A DNA stretch of 64,000 nt. Source: Rugamonas rubra. Lineage in GTDB: Bacteria; Pseudomonadota; Gammaproteobacteria; Burkholderiales; Burkholderiaceae_D. The DNA is taken from the NCBI RefSeq assembly GCF_900114705.1, contig NZ_FOTW01000004.1:496001-560000 (forward strand). The letters are read 5' to 3'. The stretch's first letter is position 1. The number at the start of each line of letters is the position of its first letter. A program made the position numbers and the translations under genes. Below are positions 47,399-55,693 of this stretch, one piece after another. The notes under the pieces are model-generated. The model was given only the letters and a program-made list of their open reading frames with translations, was not told where the DNA came from and searched no databases.

Positions 47399-48079
47399 TT
47401 AAGCCGCCGGCACCGGTGCGCTTGGGCTGGCCGGCGCTGCCGCGCCGTCGTCGCCAGCCTGCGGTGCTATCTTCAGGTCGACCCGGCGCGGCACGCCGCT
47501 CTGGCCGGGGAAGCCGGTGAAGGCGCTCTGCACCAGCGCCGGCATGACGTGCGGCGTGGCCTGCACGCGGCTGGAGTTGGTGACGGTGACGTCGAACAGC
47601 TTGCGGCCGTCGCGGCCGTTGATGGTCACGCGCAGCAGGCGCTCGTAGTTGTGCTTGACCACTTCCTCCACCTCGTAGGCGTTGTAGCGCCACGGGTCGT
47701 AGTAGAACGGCCGGTAGCCGTAGCGGTAGAAGCCGTAGCGGCTGTACGGCCAGACCGGGCCGGCCCAGAACGGGTCGTTGGCCTGCAACACGCGCACCGG
47801 CACGTCGGTGGTGGAGAAGTGCATGCCGACGCGCAGGCCGGCGCTGGCCGGGTCGTTGGTCTGGCGGAAGCCCAGCTTGGCCATCTCGTTGCTCACGAGC
47901 ACTTGATAGCTGTGGTATTCGAGGGTGTCCTCGGCCGTCGGCGGCGTCTCGAACACATAGGATTTGTCCTGTGGTGCGGCCGGCCAGTCGTTGAAGGCGG
48001 TGACGTTGCTGCGGATGGTGGTGGCGCAGCCGCTCAGCAGCAGGCTGGCGGCGGCCACCAGGATGGCCAGATATTTCAT
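47399..48079 (-). CDS. DUF4136-family lipoprotein
   Basis: 226 residues. Signal peptide with lipobox (MKYLAILVAAASLLLSGCAT), then YVFETPPTAEDTLEYHSYQV and a Tyr/Pro/Trp/Arg-rich middle (WPYSRYGFYRYGYRPFYYDP), followed by the DUF4136 beta-sandwich part VEEVVKHNYERLLRVTINGR. Asp is absent at +2 after the Cys, so outer-membrane sorting is expected. Function unknown for the family. It ends in an Ala/Pro-rich tail. Confidence 0.85.
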   Translation of the reverse strand: MKYLAILVAAASLLLSGCATTIRSNVTAFNDWPAAPQDKSYVFETPPTAEDTLEYHSYQVLVSNEMAKLGFRQTNDPASAGLRVGMHFSTTDVPVRVLQANDPFWAGPVWPYSRYGFYRYGYRPFYYDPWRYNAYEVEEVVKHNYERLLRVTINGRDGRKLFDVTVTNSSRVQATPHVMPALVQSAFTGFPGQSGVPRRVDLKIAPQAGDDGAAAPASPSAPVPAA

Positions 48080-48298
48080 GATATTGCTCTCCGATCAGTG
48101 ACGAATCAGTGACGATGATGGGTAAAACCCAGTTTACGACGATGCATAGGCACCCGCTTGATTATTACAGATTGTTACGGCGGGCGGGAAACTAGCAACT
48201 TCGCAGAAACTCGCCCCGGCGCGCGGCGCAAAACGCCCGTCGCCGGCCGTTGAAGTTGGTAAAATAGCCCTTTGTCTTCGTCCCCCTCCCGAGCCCCT

Positions 48299-50956
48299 AT
48301 GCGCACCGACAGCAGCCCCCAGACGATTTTCCGCAAAGACTACCTTCCGCCCAGCTACCTGGTCGACACCGTCGAGCTCGGCTTCGACCTCGACCCGGCC
48401 CGCACCATCGTCGCCAGCCGCGTCACGCTGCGCCACAACCCGGCCAGCAAGAGCCGCGACATCGTGCTGCACGGCGAGGCGCTCGAGCTGGTCCAACTGC
48501 GCCTGAACGGCAAGACGCTGCGGCCCGGCCAGTACGAGTTGAGCGGCAGCACGCTGACCATCCGCAAGGCGCCGCTGGCGGTGGTGCTGGAGATCGAGAC
48601 GCTGACGGCGCCGGTGAAGAACACCACGCTGTCGGGCCTGTACGTATCGAACGGCAACTTCTTCACCCAGTGCGAGGCCGAGGGCTTCCGCCGCATCACC
48701 TACTTCCCCGACCGTCCCGACGTGATGGCCAAGTACACCGTGATGCTGCGCGCCGACAAGGCGCTGTACCCGGTGCTGTTGTCCAACGGCAACCTGATCG
48801 AACAGGGCGAGCTGGGCGACGGCCGCCACTACGCCAAGTGGGAGGACCCGTTCAAGAAGCCGTCCTACCTGTTCGCCCTGGTGGCGGCGCGCCTGGTCTG
48901 CCAGGAGGAGCGCTACACGCTGCAGTCGGGCCGCGAGGTGTTGTTGCAGGTGTGGGTGGAGGAGGGCAACCTCGACAAGACCGACTACGCCATGCAGTCG
49001 CTCAAGAACAGCATCCGCTGGGACGAGCAGCGCTTCGGCCTGGAGCTGGACCTGGACCGCTTCATGATCGTCGCCGTCGGCGACTTCAACATGGGCGCGA
49101 TGGAGAACAAGGGCCTGAACATCTTCAACACCAAGTTCGTGCTGGCCAATTCGCGCGTCGCCACCGACATTGACTACGCCGGCATCGAGGCGGTGGTCGG
49201 CCACGAGTACTTCCACAACTGGACCGGCAACCGCGTCACCTGCCGCGACTGGTTCCAGCTGTCGCTGAAGGAAGGCCTGACGGTGTTCCGCGACCAGGAG
49301 TTTTCCGCCGACATGATCGGCACCGACAGCGGCCGCGCCGTCACCCGCATCGACCAGGTGCGCACCCTGCGCCAGGCCCAGTTCCCCGAGGACGCCGGCC
49401 CGATGGCGCACCCGGTGCGGCCCGACTCCTTCGTCGAGATCAACAACTTCTACACCGTGACGATCTATGAAAAGGGCGCCGAGGTGGTGCGCATGTACCA
49501 GACCCTGCTGGGCCGCGACGGCTTCCGCAAGGGCATGGACCTGTACTTCGAGCGCCACGACGGCCAGGCCGTCGAATGCGACGACTTCCGCGCCGCCATG
49601 GCCGACGCCAACGGCCGCGACCTGGGCCAGTTCGAGCGCTGGTACAGCCAGGCCGGCACGCCGGTGGTGCGCGCCGAGACCAACTACGACGCCATCGCCC
49701 GCACCTTCGACATCACGCTGCGCCAGCACTGCCCGGCCTCGGCCGGCCAGGAGCACAAGCTGCCCTTCCACATCCCGGTGGCCGTCGGCCTGCTCGGCGC
49801 CGACGGGCGCGACCTGGCGCTGAGCACCGACGCCAAGGACCGCCAGGGCCAGGCCACGGTGGTGCTGGAGCTGACCGGCGAGGAGCAGACCTTCCGCTTC
49901 CACGACATCGCCGAGCGGCCGACGCCGTCCATCCTGCGCGACTTCTCCGCCCCGGTGGTGCTGGAGTACGACTACACCGACGCCGAGCTGCTGCACCTGT
50001 TCAGCCACGACAGCGACCCGGTCAACCGCTGGGAGGCCGGCCAGCGCCTGGCCATGGAACGCCTGCTCAAGCTGACCACCGCCGTCGCCACCGGCAAGCC
50101 GCTGGCGCTGGACGCCACCTTCATCGCCGCCCAGCGCGCGCTGCTGGTCGACGAAACGCTCGACCCGGCCTTCCGCGAGCTGGCGTTGATTCTGCCGTCC
50201 GAGACCATCATCGCCGAGCAGATGGAAGTGGTCGAGCCACAGGCCATCCACAGCGCGCGCCAGTTCATGCGCCGCACCCTGGCCGCCGCCCTCAAGCCCG
50301 AGCTGCTGGCGCAGTACCACGCCAACCAGACGCCCGGCGCCTACAGCCCGGACGCCCTGTCGGCCGGCAAGCGCGCGCTGAAGAACCTGGCCCTGTCCTA
50401 CCTGCTGATCGCGCCGCAGGAGGCCGAGCTGGCGCTGGCGCGGCAGCAGTTCGCCGAGGCCGGCAACATGACCGACCGCGCCGCCGCGCTGGTCGCGCTG
50501 ATCCACAGCGGCGCCGAGGTCGGCGAACACCTGCACAGCTTCTACCAGGACTTCGAGCACGAGGCGCTGGTGGTCGACAAGTGGTTCGCCATGCAGGCGG
50601 CCGCGCCGGGCACCGACGTGGCCGCCGTGCGCAAGTTGATGGAGCACCCGGCCTTCACCTTGAAGAACCCGAACCGGGCGCGCAGCCTGATCTTCAACTT
50701 CACCAACGGCAACCCGTCGCAGTTCCACGCCGCCGACGGCAGCGCCTACGAGTTCTGGGCCGAGCACGTCATCAAATTGGACGCGCTGAACCCGCAGGTG
50801 GCGGCCCGTCTGGCGCGCAGCATGGACCGCTGGCGCCGCTACACGCCGGCCCTGCAGGCGCACATGCAGCGCGCGCTGGAACGCGTGGCCGCGCACGCCC
50901 GACTGTCCAACGACGTGCTGGAAGTGGTCAGCAAGGCGCTGGCCGGCGCCCGGTAA
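48299..50956 (+). CDS. pepN: Aminopeptidase N
   Basis: 885-residue M1 zinc metallopeptidase that removes N-terminal residues from peptides in the cytoplasm. The GAMEN exopeptidase motif (GAMENKGLNIF) precedes HEYFH (H302, E303, H306) and the third ligand E325 in LKEGLTVF. The C-terminal DUF3458 Ig-like and helical domains are complete. ATG 48299 (MRTDSSPQTIFRKDYLPPSY) is the family start; the frame extends slightly upstream. Confidence 0.97.
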   Translation: MRTDSSPQTIFRKDYLPPSYLVDTVELGFDLDPARTIVASRVTLRHNPASKSRDIVLHGEALELVQLRLNGKTLRPGQYELSGSTLTIRKAPLAVVLEIETLTAPVKNTTLSGLYVSNGNFFTQCEAEGFRRITYFPDRPDVMAKYTVMLRADKALYPVLLSNGNLIEQGELGDGRHYAKWEDPFKKPSYLFALVAARLVCQEERYTLQSGREVLLQVWVEEGNLDKTDYAMQSLKNSIRWDEQRFGLELDLDRFMIVAVGDFNMGAMENKGLNIFNTKFVLANSRVATDIDYAGIEAVVGHEYFHNWTGNRVTCRDWFQLSLKEGLTVFRDQEFSADMIGTDSGRAVTRIDQVRTLRQAQFPEDAGPMAHPVRPDSFVEINNFYTVTIYEKGAEVVRMYQTLLGRDGFRKGMDLYFERHDGQAVECDDFRAAMADANGRDLGQFERWYSQAGTPVVRAETNYDAIARTFDITLRQHCPASAGQEHKLPFHIPVAVGLLGADGRDLALSTDAKDRQGQATVVLELTGEEQTFRFHDIAERPTPSILRDFSAPVVLEYDYTDAELLHLFSHDSDPVNRWEAGQRLAMERLLKLTTAVATGKPLALDATFIAAQRALLVDETLDPAFRELALILPSETIIAEQMEVVEPQAIHSARQFMRRTLAAALKPELLAQYHANQTPGAYSPDALSAGKRALKNLALSYLLIAPQEAELALARQQFAEAGNMTDRAAALVALIHSGAEVGEHLHSFYQDFEHEALVVDKWFAMQAAAPGTDVAAVRKLMEHPAFTLKNPNRARSLIFNFTNGNPSQFHAADGSAYEFWAEHVIKLDALNPQVAARLARSMDRWRRYTPALQAHMQRALERVAAHARLSNDVLEVVSKALAGAR

Positions 50957-51001
50957 GATAAACTACGTCCATTCAGCAACCCCAATCAACCAAGGGAATA
51001 C

Positions 51002-52003
51002 ATGAAACGCATCAGCCTCACGCAATATCTGGTCGAAGAACAACGCACCAACAACACGATCCCGGCCGAACTGCGCCTGTTGATCGAAGTGGTGGCGCGC
51101 GCCTGCAAAACCATCAGCCACTCGGTGGGCAAGGGCGCGCTGGGCGACATCCTCGGCAGCGCCCACACGGAAAACATCCAGGGCGAAGTGCAGAAGAAGC
51201 TGGACGTGATCTCCAACGAGATCCTGCTCGAGGCCAACGAATGGGGCGGCCACCTGGCGGCCATGGCGTCGGAAGAGATGGAATCGATCCATCCGATCCC
51301 GAACCGCTATCCAAAAGGCGAATACATGCTGCTGTTCGACCCATTGGACGGCTCCTCCAACATCGACGTCAACGTCTCCATCGGCACCATCTTCTCGGTG
51401 CTGAAGGCGCCCGACGGCATGGGCCAGCCGACCGAGGCCGACTTCATGCAGGCCGGCACCAAGCAGGTCGCCGCCGGCTACGCCGTGTACGGCCCGCAGA
51501 CCATGCTGGTGCTGACCACCGGCAACGGCGTCAACTGCTTCACGCTGGACCGCGAGATGGGCTCCTGGGTGCTGACCCAGCGCGACATCAAGATCCCGGC
51601 CACCACCAAGGAGTTCGCCATCAACATGTCGAACATGCGCCACTGGCACCCGCCGGTCACGCGCTACGTCAACGAGCTGCTGGCCGGCGACACCGGCCCG
51701 CGCGGCACCAATTTCAACATGCGCTGGATCGCCTCGATGGTGGCCGACGTGCACCGCATCCTGAACCGTGGCGGCATCTTCATGTACCCGGCCGACACGC
51801 GCGACACCAGCATGCCGGGTAAGCTGCGTTTGATGTACGAGGCCAACCCGATGGCCTTCATCGTCGAGCAGGCCGGCGGCGCCGCCACCGACGGCGTCAA
51901 CCGCATCATGGACATCCAACCGCACAAGCTGCACCAGCGCGTACCGGTGTTCCTCGGCTCGCGCGACGAGGTGGCGGTGGTGACCGGCTACCACCAGGCT
52001 TGA
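51002..52003 (+). CDS. fbp: Class I fructose-1,6-bisphosphatase
   Basis: 333 residues, gluconeogenic phosphatase. [20 protein letters not shown] holds the metal-binding DPLDGSSN motif; [20 protein letters not shown] and the C-terminal [20 protein letters not shown] (substrate loop) and [18 protein letters not shown] are canonical. The start lies 45 bases after pepN, with only a weak upstream ribosome site. Confidence 0.97.
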   Translation: MKRISLTQYLVEEQRTNNTIPAELRLLIEVVARACKTISHSVGKGALGDILGSAHTENIQGEVQKKLDVISNEILLEANEWGGHLAAMASEEMESIHPIPNRYPKGEYMLLFDPLDGSSNIDVNVSIGTIFSVLKAPDGMGQPTEADFMQAGTKQVAAGYAVYGPQTMLVLTTGNGVNCFTLDREMGSWVLTQRDIKIPATTKEFAINMSNMRHWHPPVTRYVNELLAGDTGPRGTNFNMRWIASMVADVHRILNRGGIFMYPADTRDTSMPGKLRLMYEANPMAFIVEQAGGAATDGVNRIMDIQPHKLHQRVPVFLGSRDEVAVVTGYHQA

Positions 52004-52111
52004 GGCAAGCTCGACGGCGTCCGAATGCAATGACAATTTGTCAGCTTGACGAAAAATAATTGCGTCCGGACTAGCCAGTGTCGAGTTTTTCTTGTTAGAA
52101 TATGCGACTTC

Positions 52112-52187
52112 GCCGCTTTAGCTCAGTTGGTAGAGCAGTTCATTCGTAATGAAAAGGTCGCCAGTTCGATTCCGGCAAGCGGCACCA
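52112..52187 (+). tRNA. tRNA-Thr (anticodon CGT)
   Basis: 76 nt including encoded CCA. Acceptor GCCGCTT (52112-52118) pairs with AAGCGGC (52177-52183); the D-loop has AGTTGGTAG, the anticodon loop is TTCGTAA (anticodon CGT, reading ACG) and the T-arm is GCCAG-TTCGATT-CCGGC, with one G-C pair mismatch-tolerant. All arms fold in cloverleaf form. AT-richer sequence begins immediately 3'. Confidence 0.95.
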
Positions 52188-52205
52188 GGAATTTGCAGTG
52201 GGATC

Positions 52206-52241
52206 AAAGGGTTACATGCTTCGGCGTGTAGCCCTTTTGTC
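52206..52241 (+). terminator. tRNA-Thr terminator with TTCG tetraloop
   Basis: AAAGGGTTACATGC (52206-52219), loop TTCG, GCGTGTAGCCCTTT (52224-52237); fully paired allowing G-U wobbles, and followed by further T-rich sequence. It begins 18 bases after the tRNA CCA end. Confidence 0.85.
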
Positions 52242-52539
52242 TTTTCTGGGAGAAATTTTTCTGCTCGGTATGCTTCCGAACGCCCCAGGGCTTGATGGTT
52301 GTTGCAACCTTGGGTCTTATGCTTGTCAATTTAGTCGTTCGCATCCAGAACAGCCCCTGTTTTTGATTGGAAATCTGTCCCTGGGCACGCTGGTAGGTGA
52401 GCATCTTTTGCTGCTGCAAAACGAGTGCTGCATGTACCGCTGGCAGAATCGAAACTGACACTACAAGTTGGATATTTGGTATGATGTAATGCGCTAGTTC
52501 GGCGCGAGAACGGCGTTCGAAGACAGAAAGGAGACCGTG
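52242..52539. other. Non-coding interval between the tRNA terminator and the ImmA/IrrE gene
   Basis: No convincing gene on either strand; an 85-codon minus-strand frame (52204-52461) crosses the terminator and has no recognisable domain. Composition is AT-richer than the core genome. The last 60 bases (TTGGATATTTGGTATGATGT) could hold the promoter of the next gene. No copy of the tRNA 3' end was seen here. Confidence 0.5.
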
Positions 52540-53517
52540 ATGACTAATCCAATGGACTCCCTGTACGCACGTTTGGGCAGAAAAGGCGTGACGAAAGCGT
52601 TTGCTCGTCGCCTGCTTCCTGATTGGTGGGACGACTCTCTGGCGGCCACCCCTAGTGCCTTACTACAAGCCCAGCTTATCATCTCCTCAGGGATGAATTT
52701 CGAACTGCGCTCGCTGCGGGATGCATCTGCTCAAATTGAGTTTAAGGCAGCGCGGCGCAAGTTTAAATTCAGCAAGGCCGTTGATGAGCCCAGCATTCAA
52801 CTTAGCGCTGAGTATGCCACTGGCATTGCCAAGTTGGCCGTTCAAGCAGTTCCATCCGCCTATATCCCACCGCCACCAAGCGCATTGGATATTCGAAATG
52901 CGCTGTTGCTGAATCATAAGTGTATTGATTTGTCCGCGTTGTTGGATTATTGCAACCGCATAGGTGTTCCAGTACTTCACATGCCTGAGTTACCGGGAAA
53001 AAAAATGGATGCCGTAGCAATTCGGCATCATGGGCGCAGTGCCATTGTTCTTTGCACTAAAAAAGCGGCTCCATATTTACTGTTTCATCTTGCGCATGAA
53101 ATCGGACATATTGCATTAGGACATTTGGGAAGTGACGATGGCACGCTTATAGATGCTGCTATTACTAGCAATACGGCAGACGCTGATGAGCGTGCGGCGG
53201 ATTCCTTTGCTGTTCAGCTATTAAATGGAAGTGACATTCGCTACTCGTCTGGCGGAAAATATGTCACTGCGGCTAAGTTGGCCAACGCAGCCATCACTTA
53301 TGGCCAGAAAAACAAGATTGATCCCGGTCATATCATTCTAAATTTCGCTCATGCCGCAGAAATTTTCGCGCTGGCGAACGCTGCTCTTAAGCTGCTCCCC
53401 GCCACTGCGACGGACACCAGCGTAGTCAATAATAATTTGCTCGCACATATAGACCAAGATTCCCTGTCTGATGACCAAGCATCTTTGCTGACTAAGGCCC
53501 TTGCGGCACACGCTTGA
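52540..53517 (+). CDS. ImmA/IrrE-type zinc metallopeptidase
   Basis: 325 residues. The C-terminal half carries HEIGH (H186, E187, H190) in LLFHLAHEIGHIALGHLGSD and the downstream DADERAADSFAVQLL (E217), the arrangement of the ImmA/IrrE (COG2856) family, which cleaves repressors or antitoxins. The N-terminal ~110 residues (MTNPMDSLYARLGRKGVTKA, LPDWWDDSLAATPSALLQAQ) have no clear Xre helix-turn-helix. AAGGAG at 52528-52533 supports ATG 52540. The PIN-domain gene starts 13 bases after its stop. Composition is AT-rich compared with fbp. Confidence 0.82.
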   Translation: MTNPMDSLYARLGRKGVTKAFARRLLPDWWDDSLAATPSALLQAQLIISSGMNFELRSLRDASAQIEFKAARRKFKFSKAVDEPSIQLSAEYATGIAKLAVQAVPSAYIPPPPSALDIRNALLLNHKCIDLSALLDYCNRIGVPVLHMPELPGKKMDAVAIRHHGRSAIVLCTKKAAPYLLFHLAHEIGHIALGHLGSDDGTLIDAAITSNTADADERAADSFAVQLLNGSDIRYSSGGKYVTAAKLANAAITYGQKNKIDPGHIILNFAHAAEIFALANAALKLLPATATDTSVVNNNLLAHIDQDSLSDDQASLLTKALAAHA

Positions 53518-53530
53518 ATATCGAGACAAA

Positions 53531-54142
53531 ATGATTGTTTTGTCAGATAACAATATTCTCTTTAAGCTTGCCCACTGCGACCTTTTTGACGAGTTCCTGG
53601 CATACATACAGCTTCCAGTGAAATCAATTGCAATTCTTCATACCTGCATTTTTAAGATGAGGAAGACGTTAAGGAACAATCCTGAGGTTCTGGCTAGATT
53701 GGAAAGGTTTTGCCAGTTAGTAACTATTATCACTCATGACGAAGTGGATATCGATGTCCTCGAAGCCATAATGGAAACTGGTGCTGACGCCGGCGAGGCT
53801 ATCCTTGCGGCAACGGTGGCTATGACACCCGGCGCTTATCTTATTACTGGAGATAAGCGGGTCGTTAGAGCACTAAATACGATGGCTGATGGACCGATAA
53901 AATCCGCGCTAGCTGGACGAGTCCTCTGTTTTGAAGAGCTCGTCATTGGTTTGATGCATAACAGCGATTTTTCGGAATTATCGATAAAGCTAACTGCCGG
54001 CAGCGCATGTGATGGCGTTCTCCGGAATGCTTTTGGCCCAGGGCGGACAGAAGAGCACGCCCTAGCCTGTCTCTATTCATATGCGGATGAATTGCGTACC
54101 GCCTGCCCAACCTTACTTACGCCACGCCCTGTAGCAAGGTAA
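53531..54142 (+). CDS. PIN-domain-like putative ribonuclease
   Basis: 203 residues. MIVLSDNNILFKLAHCDLFD puts Asp (D6) at the first PIN metal position, GADAGEAILAATVAMTPGAY gives the middle acidic pair (D86/E89) and LITGDKRVVRALNTMADG the late Asp (D108). The C-terminal ~80 residues are helical and unassigned. Pairing with an ImmA/IrrE protease recalls COG2856-PIN (DUF4411-type) modules, so it may be the toxin of a two-gene system; this is inference. ATG 53531 has GAGAC 6 bases upstream; the frame is open further back into the upstream stop. Confidence 0.65.
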   Translation: MIVLSDNNILFKLAHCDLFDEFLAYIQLPVKSIAILHTCIFKMRKTLRNNPEVLARLERFCQLVTIITHDEVDIDVLEAIMETGADAGEAILAATVAMTPGAYLITGDKRVVRALNTMADGPIKSALAGRVLCFEELVIGLMHNSDFSELSIKLTAGSACDGVLRNAFGPGRTEEHALACLYSYADELRTACPTLLTPRPVAR

Positions 54143-54470
54143 GTGGCTCATCGCCGCACTCAAGCGGCCAGCGCGCAACCAGCTAAAGCCCGAGGAGATG
54201 CGCTCAAGTTTGAGCGCGTCACGGCAGCGATTGGCTAGGTCCACTGTCTGTCTGAACTACCCAGCTTTTGGATGATATGCCGCCCAGCCATCGTATGCGC
54301 GGTCGATTCCAGTACATGCGGGAAAATCCCGCATGTAGCCTCAGCAGCGGAGAGCACCGGCAGCGATATGGGATTTCCTGCATTAGTCCTGAATGTTCGG
54401 GAGTGACCGGGGGCCGGAGCCTTTGGCACCCACACAACGCTGTGCTGAATTCGGCGGGTCAATGGGGGCG
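54143..54470. other. Non-coding interval between the PIN and HNH-like genes
   Basis: Short overlapping frames on both strands (e.g. 54235-54462 minus) show no domain or ribosome site. The interval holds one perfect hairpin (54313-54337, listed separately) and otherwise mixed composition that may be remnant sequence between two convergent genes. Confidence 0.5.
54313..54337. repeat. Perfect 11-bp inverted repeat, 3-nt loop
   Basis: TACATGCGGGA-AAA-TCCCGCATGTA. No T-run follows on either strand, so it is not a standard terminator, though it lies between convergent genes and could act as one with Rho, or protect mRNA ends. Confidence 0.75.
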
Positions 54471-55166
54471 CTAGCGGGCGTTACCCGCGCCTATGCGCGT
54501 CACAGCTTGCTCCGCCACGCCCATGACCGAGACCCGATGCCCTCTGTAGAACTCCATGTTGATGGCAACGCTCCCCGGTCCTTCGAAGACTTGGTACGCA
54601 AAAATATCCTGGTGCAACCCAAGCTTTGCATGCTGTTCGAAATCCTGGGCTGTCGAGGCCTGAACTGTGGCCACCGCCGATGCGAGTTCGGGGGCAATCC
54701 GAGGATCGATAGGAATGAATAGTGGCCAGACCTGCAGGTCGCCCAAGAGCTTTCGTCGACCGCTGAGGTGATAGAAATAAATTGCGCGCGCCATCTTTTC
54801 TAGGCACGCGCTCAAGAGTTCGAAGTCGAGCGAAAAAACGTTGTCGATCACCAGAACGTCGCCGTTCCGATGAAATCCATACTTATGCAGGTTGCCGCTG
54901 CCCATCTGCGCAAGCCTTACAACGCTTCTAGCCGCGCTGCTCGTGATGGCGCCTGGGATGTTCAAGGCGATTGCACCCAACAAAAACTTCAAATAATCGT
55001 CTGCCTTCGAGTGGGCGTTGTTGTGCGCCACGCAGGACGGCACGGTCATCAAGCCCGACCAGTCGCCGCCCTTCGGAAACAGGCATTTAGGCGGCACGTG
55101 TTCTCGCCCAGTGCCTTCGGCGTCGCAGTGATAGCAGGTTGGTGTCTTCGAAATGCGGAATGACAT
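54471..55166 (-). CDS. HNH-endonuclease-like zinc-binding protein
   Basis: 231 residues. The N-terminus has CYHC (C11, C14), REHVPPKCLFP (E22, H23) and VPSCVAHNNAHSKADDY (C45, H48, N49). This is the treble-clef/HNH pattern CxxC...EHVPPK...CxxCN-x-x-S-x-x-D-E/D, but the second CxxC has become Cys-x-x-His, still able to bind zinc. The remaining ~170 residues are unrecognised. It may be a nuclease of a defence or mobile system. It is convergent with the PIN gene and AT-richer than the core genome. Confidence 0.6.
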   Translation of the reverse strand: MSFRISKTPTCYHCDAEGTGREHVPPKCLFPKGGDWSGLMTVPSCVAHNNAHSKADDYLKFLLGAIALNIPGAITSSAARSVVRLAQMGSGNLHKYGFHRNGDVLVIDNVFSLDFELLSACLEKMARAIYFYHLSGRRKLLGDLQVWPLFIPIDPRIAPELASAVATVQASTAQDFEQHAKLGLHQDIFAYQVFEGPGSVAINMEFYRGHRVSVMGVAEQAVTRIGAGNAR

Positions 55167-55363
55167 AGCAGATGACTCTCCGGCACGGTACAGTGGAAGT
55201 ATATGCGAGGCGATCTTTCGAATTGTCTAGATTTTGATAACACATGAGCGAAAAAATCTTACGGCAGTAGTGTCCACGGTCAGCTGTTGGAGAGTACTAG
55301 AGAGGAAGCCCTATCTATGTCTGCTATTCCAGAATCCGAGCTGGACCCTGACCGGCGAAAAAC

Positions 55364-55609
55364 ATGACGATCAAAGCGACAAACGAATTCGACAGCTTCA
55401 TCGACACGGTGGTGGATGAACTACTCGCGATGTCCGATGACCAAGTGCTGGAAGGCATTGACCCTGCTGTGATGCAGGCGGAGGGCTTGCGCCTTCTCCA
55501 AGCCGCCAAAGTACAGGTAGAGCGTGCTCGGCCTGCCGTCGCAAAGGTAGGCAATGCAGGCAATGGGCCGAAGGTGCTTGAGGTAGGCACCGATATAGCG
55601 GACGAGTGA
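55364..55609 (+). CDS. Small hypothetical acidic helical protein
   Basis: 81 residues, FDSFIDTVVDELLAMSDDQV, LEGIDPAVMQAEGLRLLQAA and a Lys/Arg-containing second half. No certain family; the pattern is reminiscent of small genes sometimes found ahead of ImmA/IrrE-type genes, a weak memory-based link. No good ribosome site is seen upstream of ATG 55364. It stands alone at the right edge of the accessory patch. Confidence 0.5.
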   Translation: MTIKATNEFDSFIDTVVDELLAMSDDQVLEGIDPAVMQAEGLRLLQAAKVQVERARPAVAKVGNAGNGPKVLEVGTDIADE

Positions 55610-55693
55610 CGGCATCCAGCGCGCCGAGGCGCCGGCGGCGGAACCCGGAATTGGAAGCCCGCAGAACTTGCTTGTCGAGGTCCGAACCGAACA

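Noticed and set aside
48134..50896. Minus-strand frame of about 920 codons opposite pepN
   Set aside because: Same composition signature as other shadows, while the plus strand has complete M1 peptidase motifs.
52204..52461. 85-codon minus-strand frame after the tRNA
   Set aside because: It crosses the tRNA terminator hairpin, has no ribosome site and no recognisable domain.
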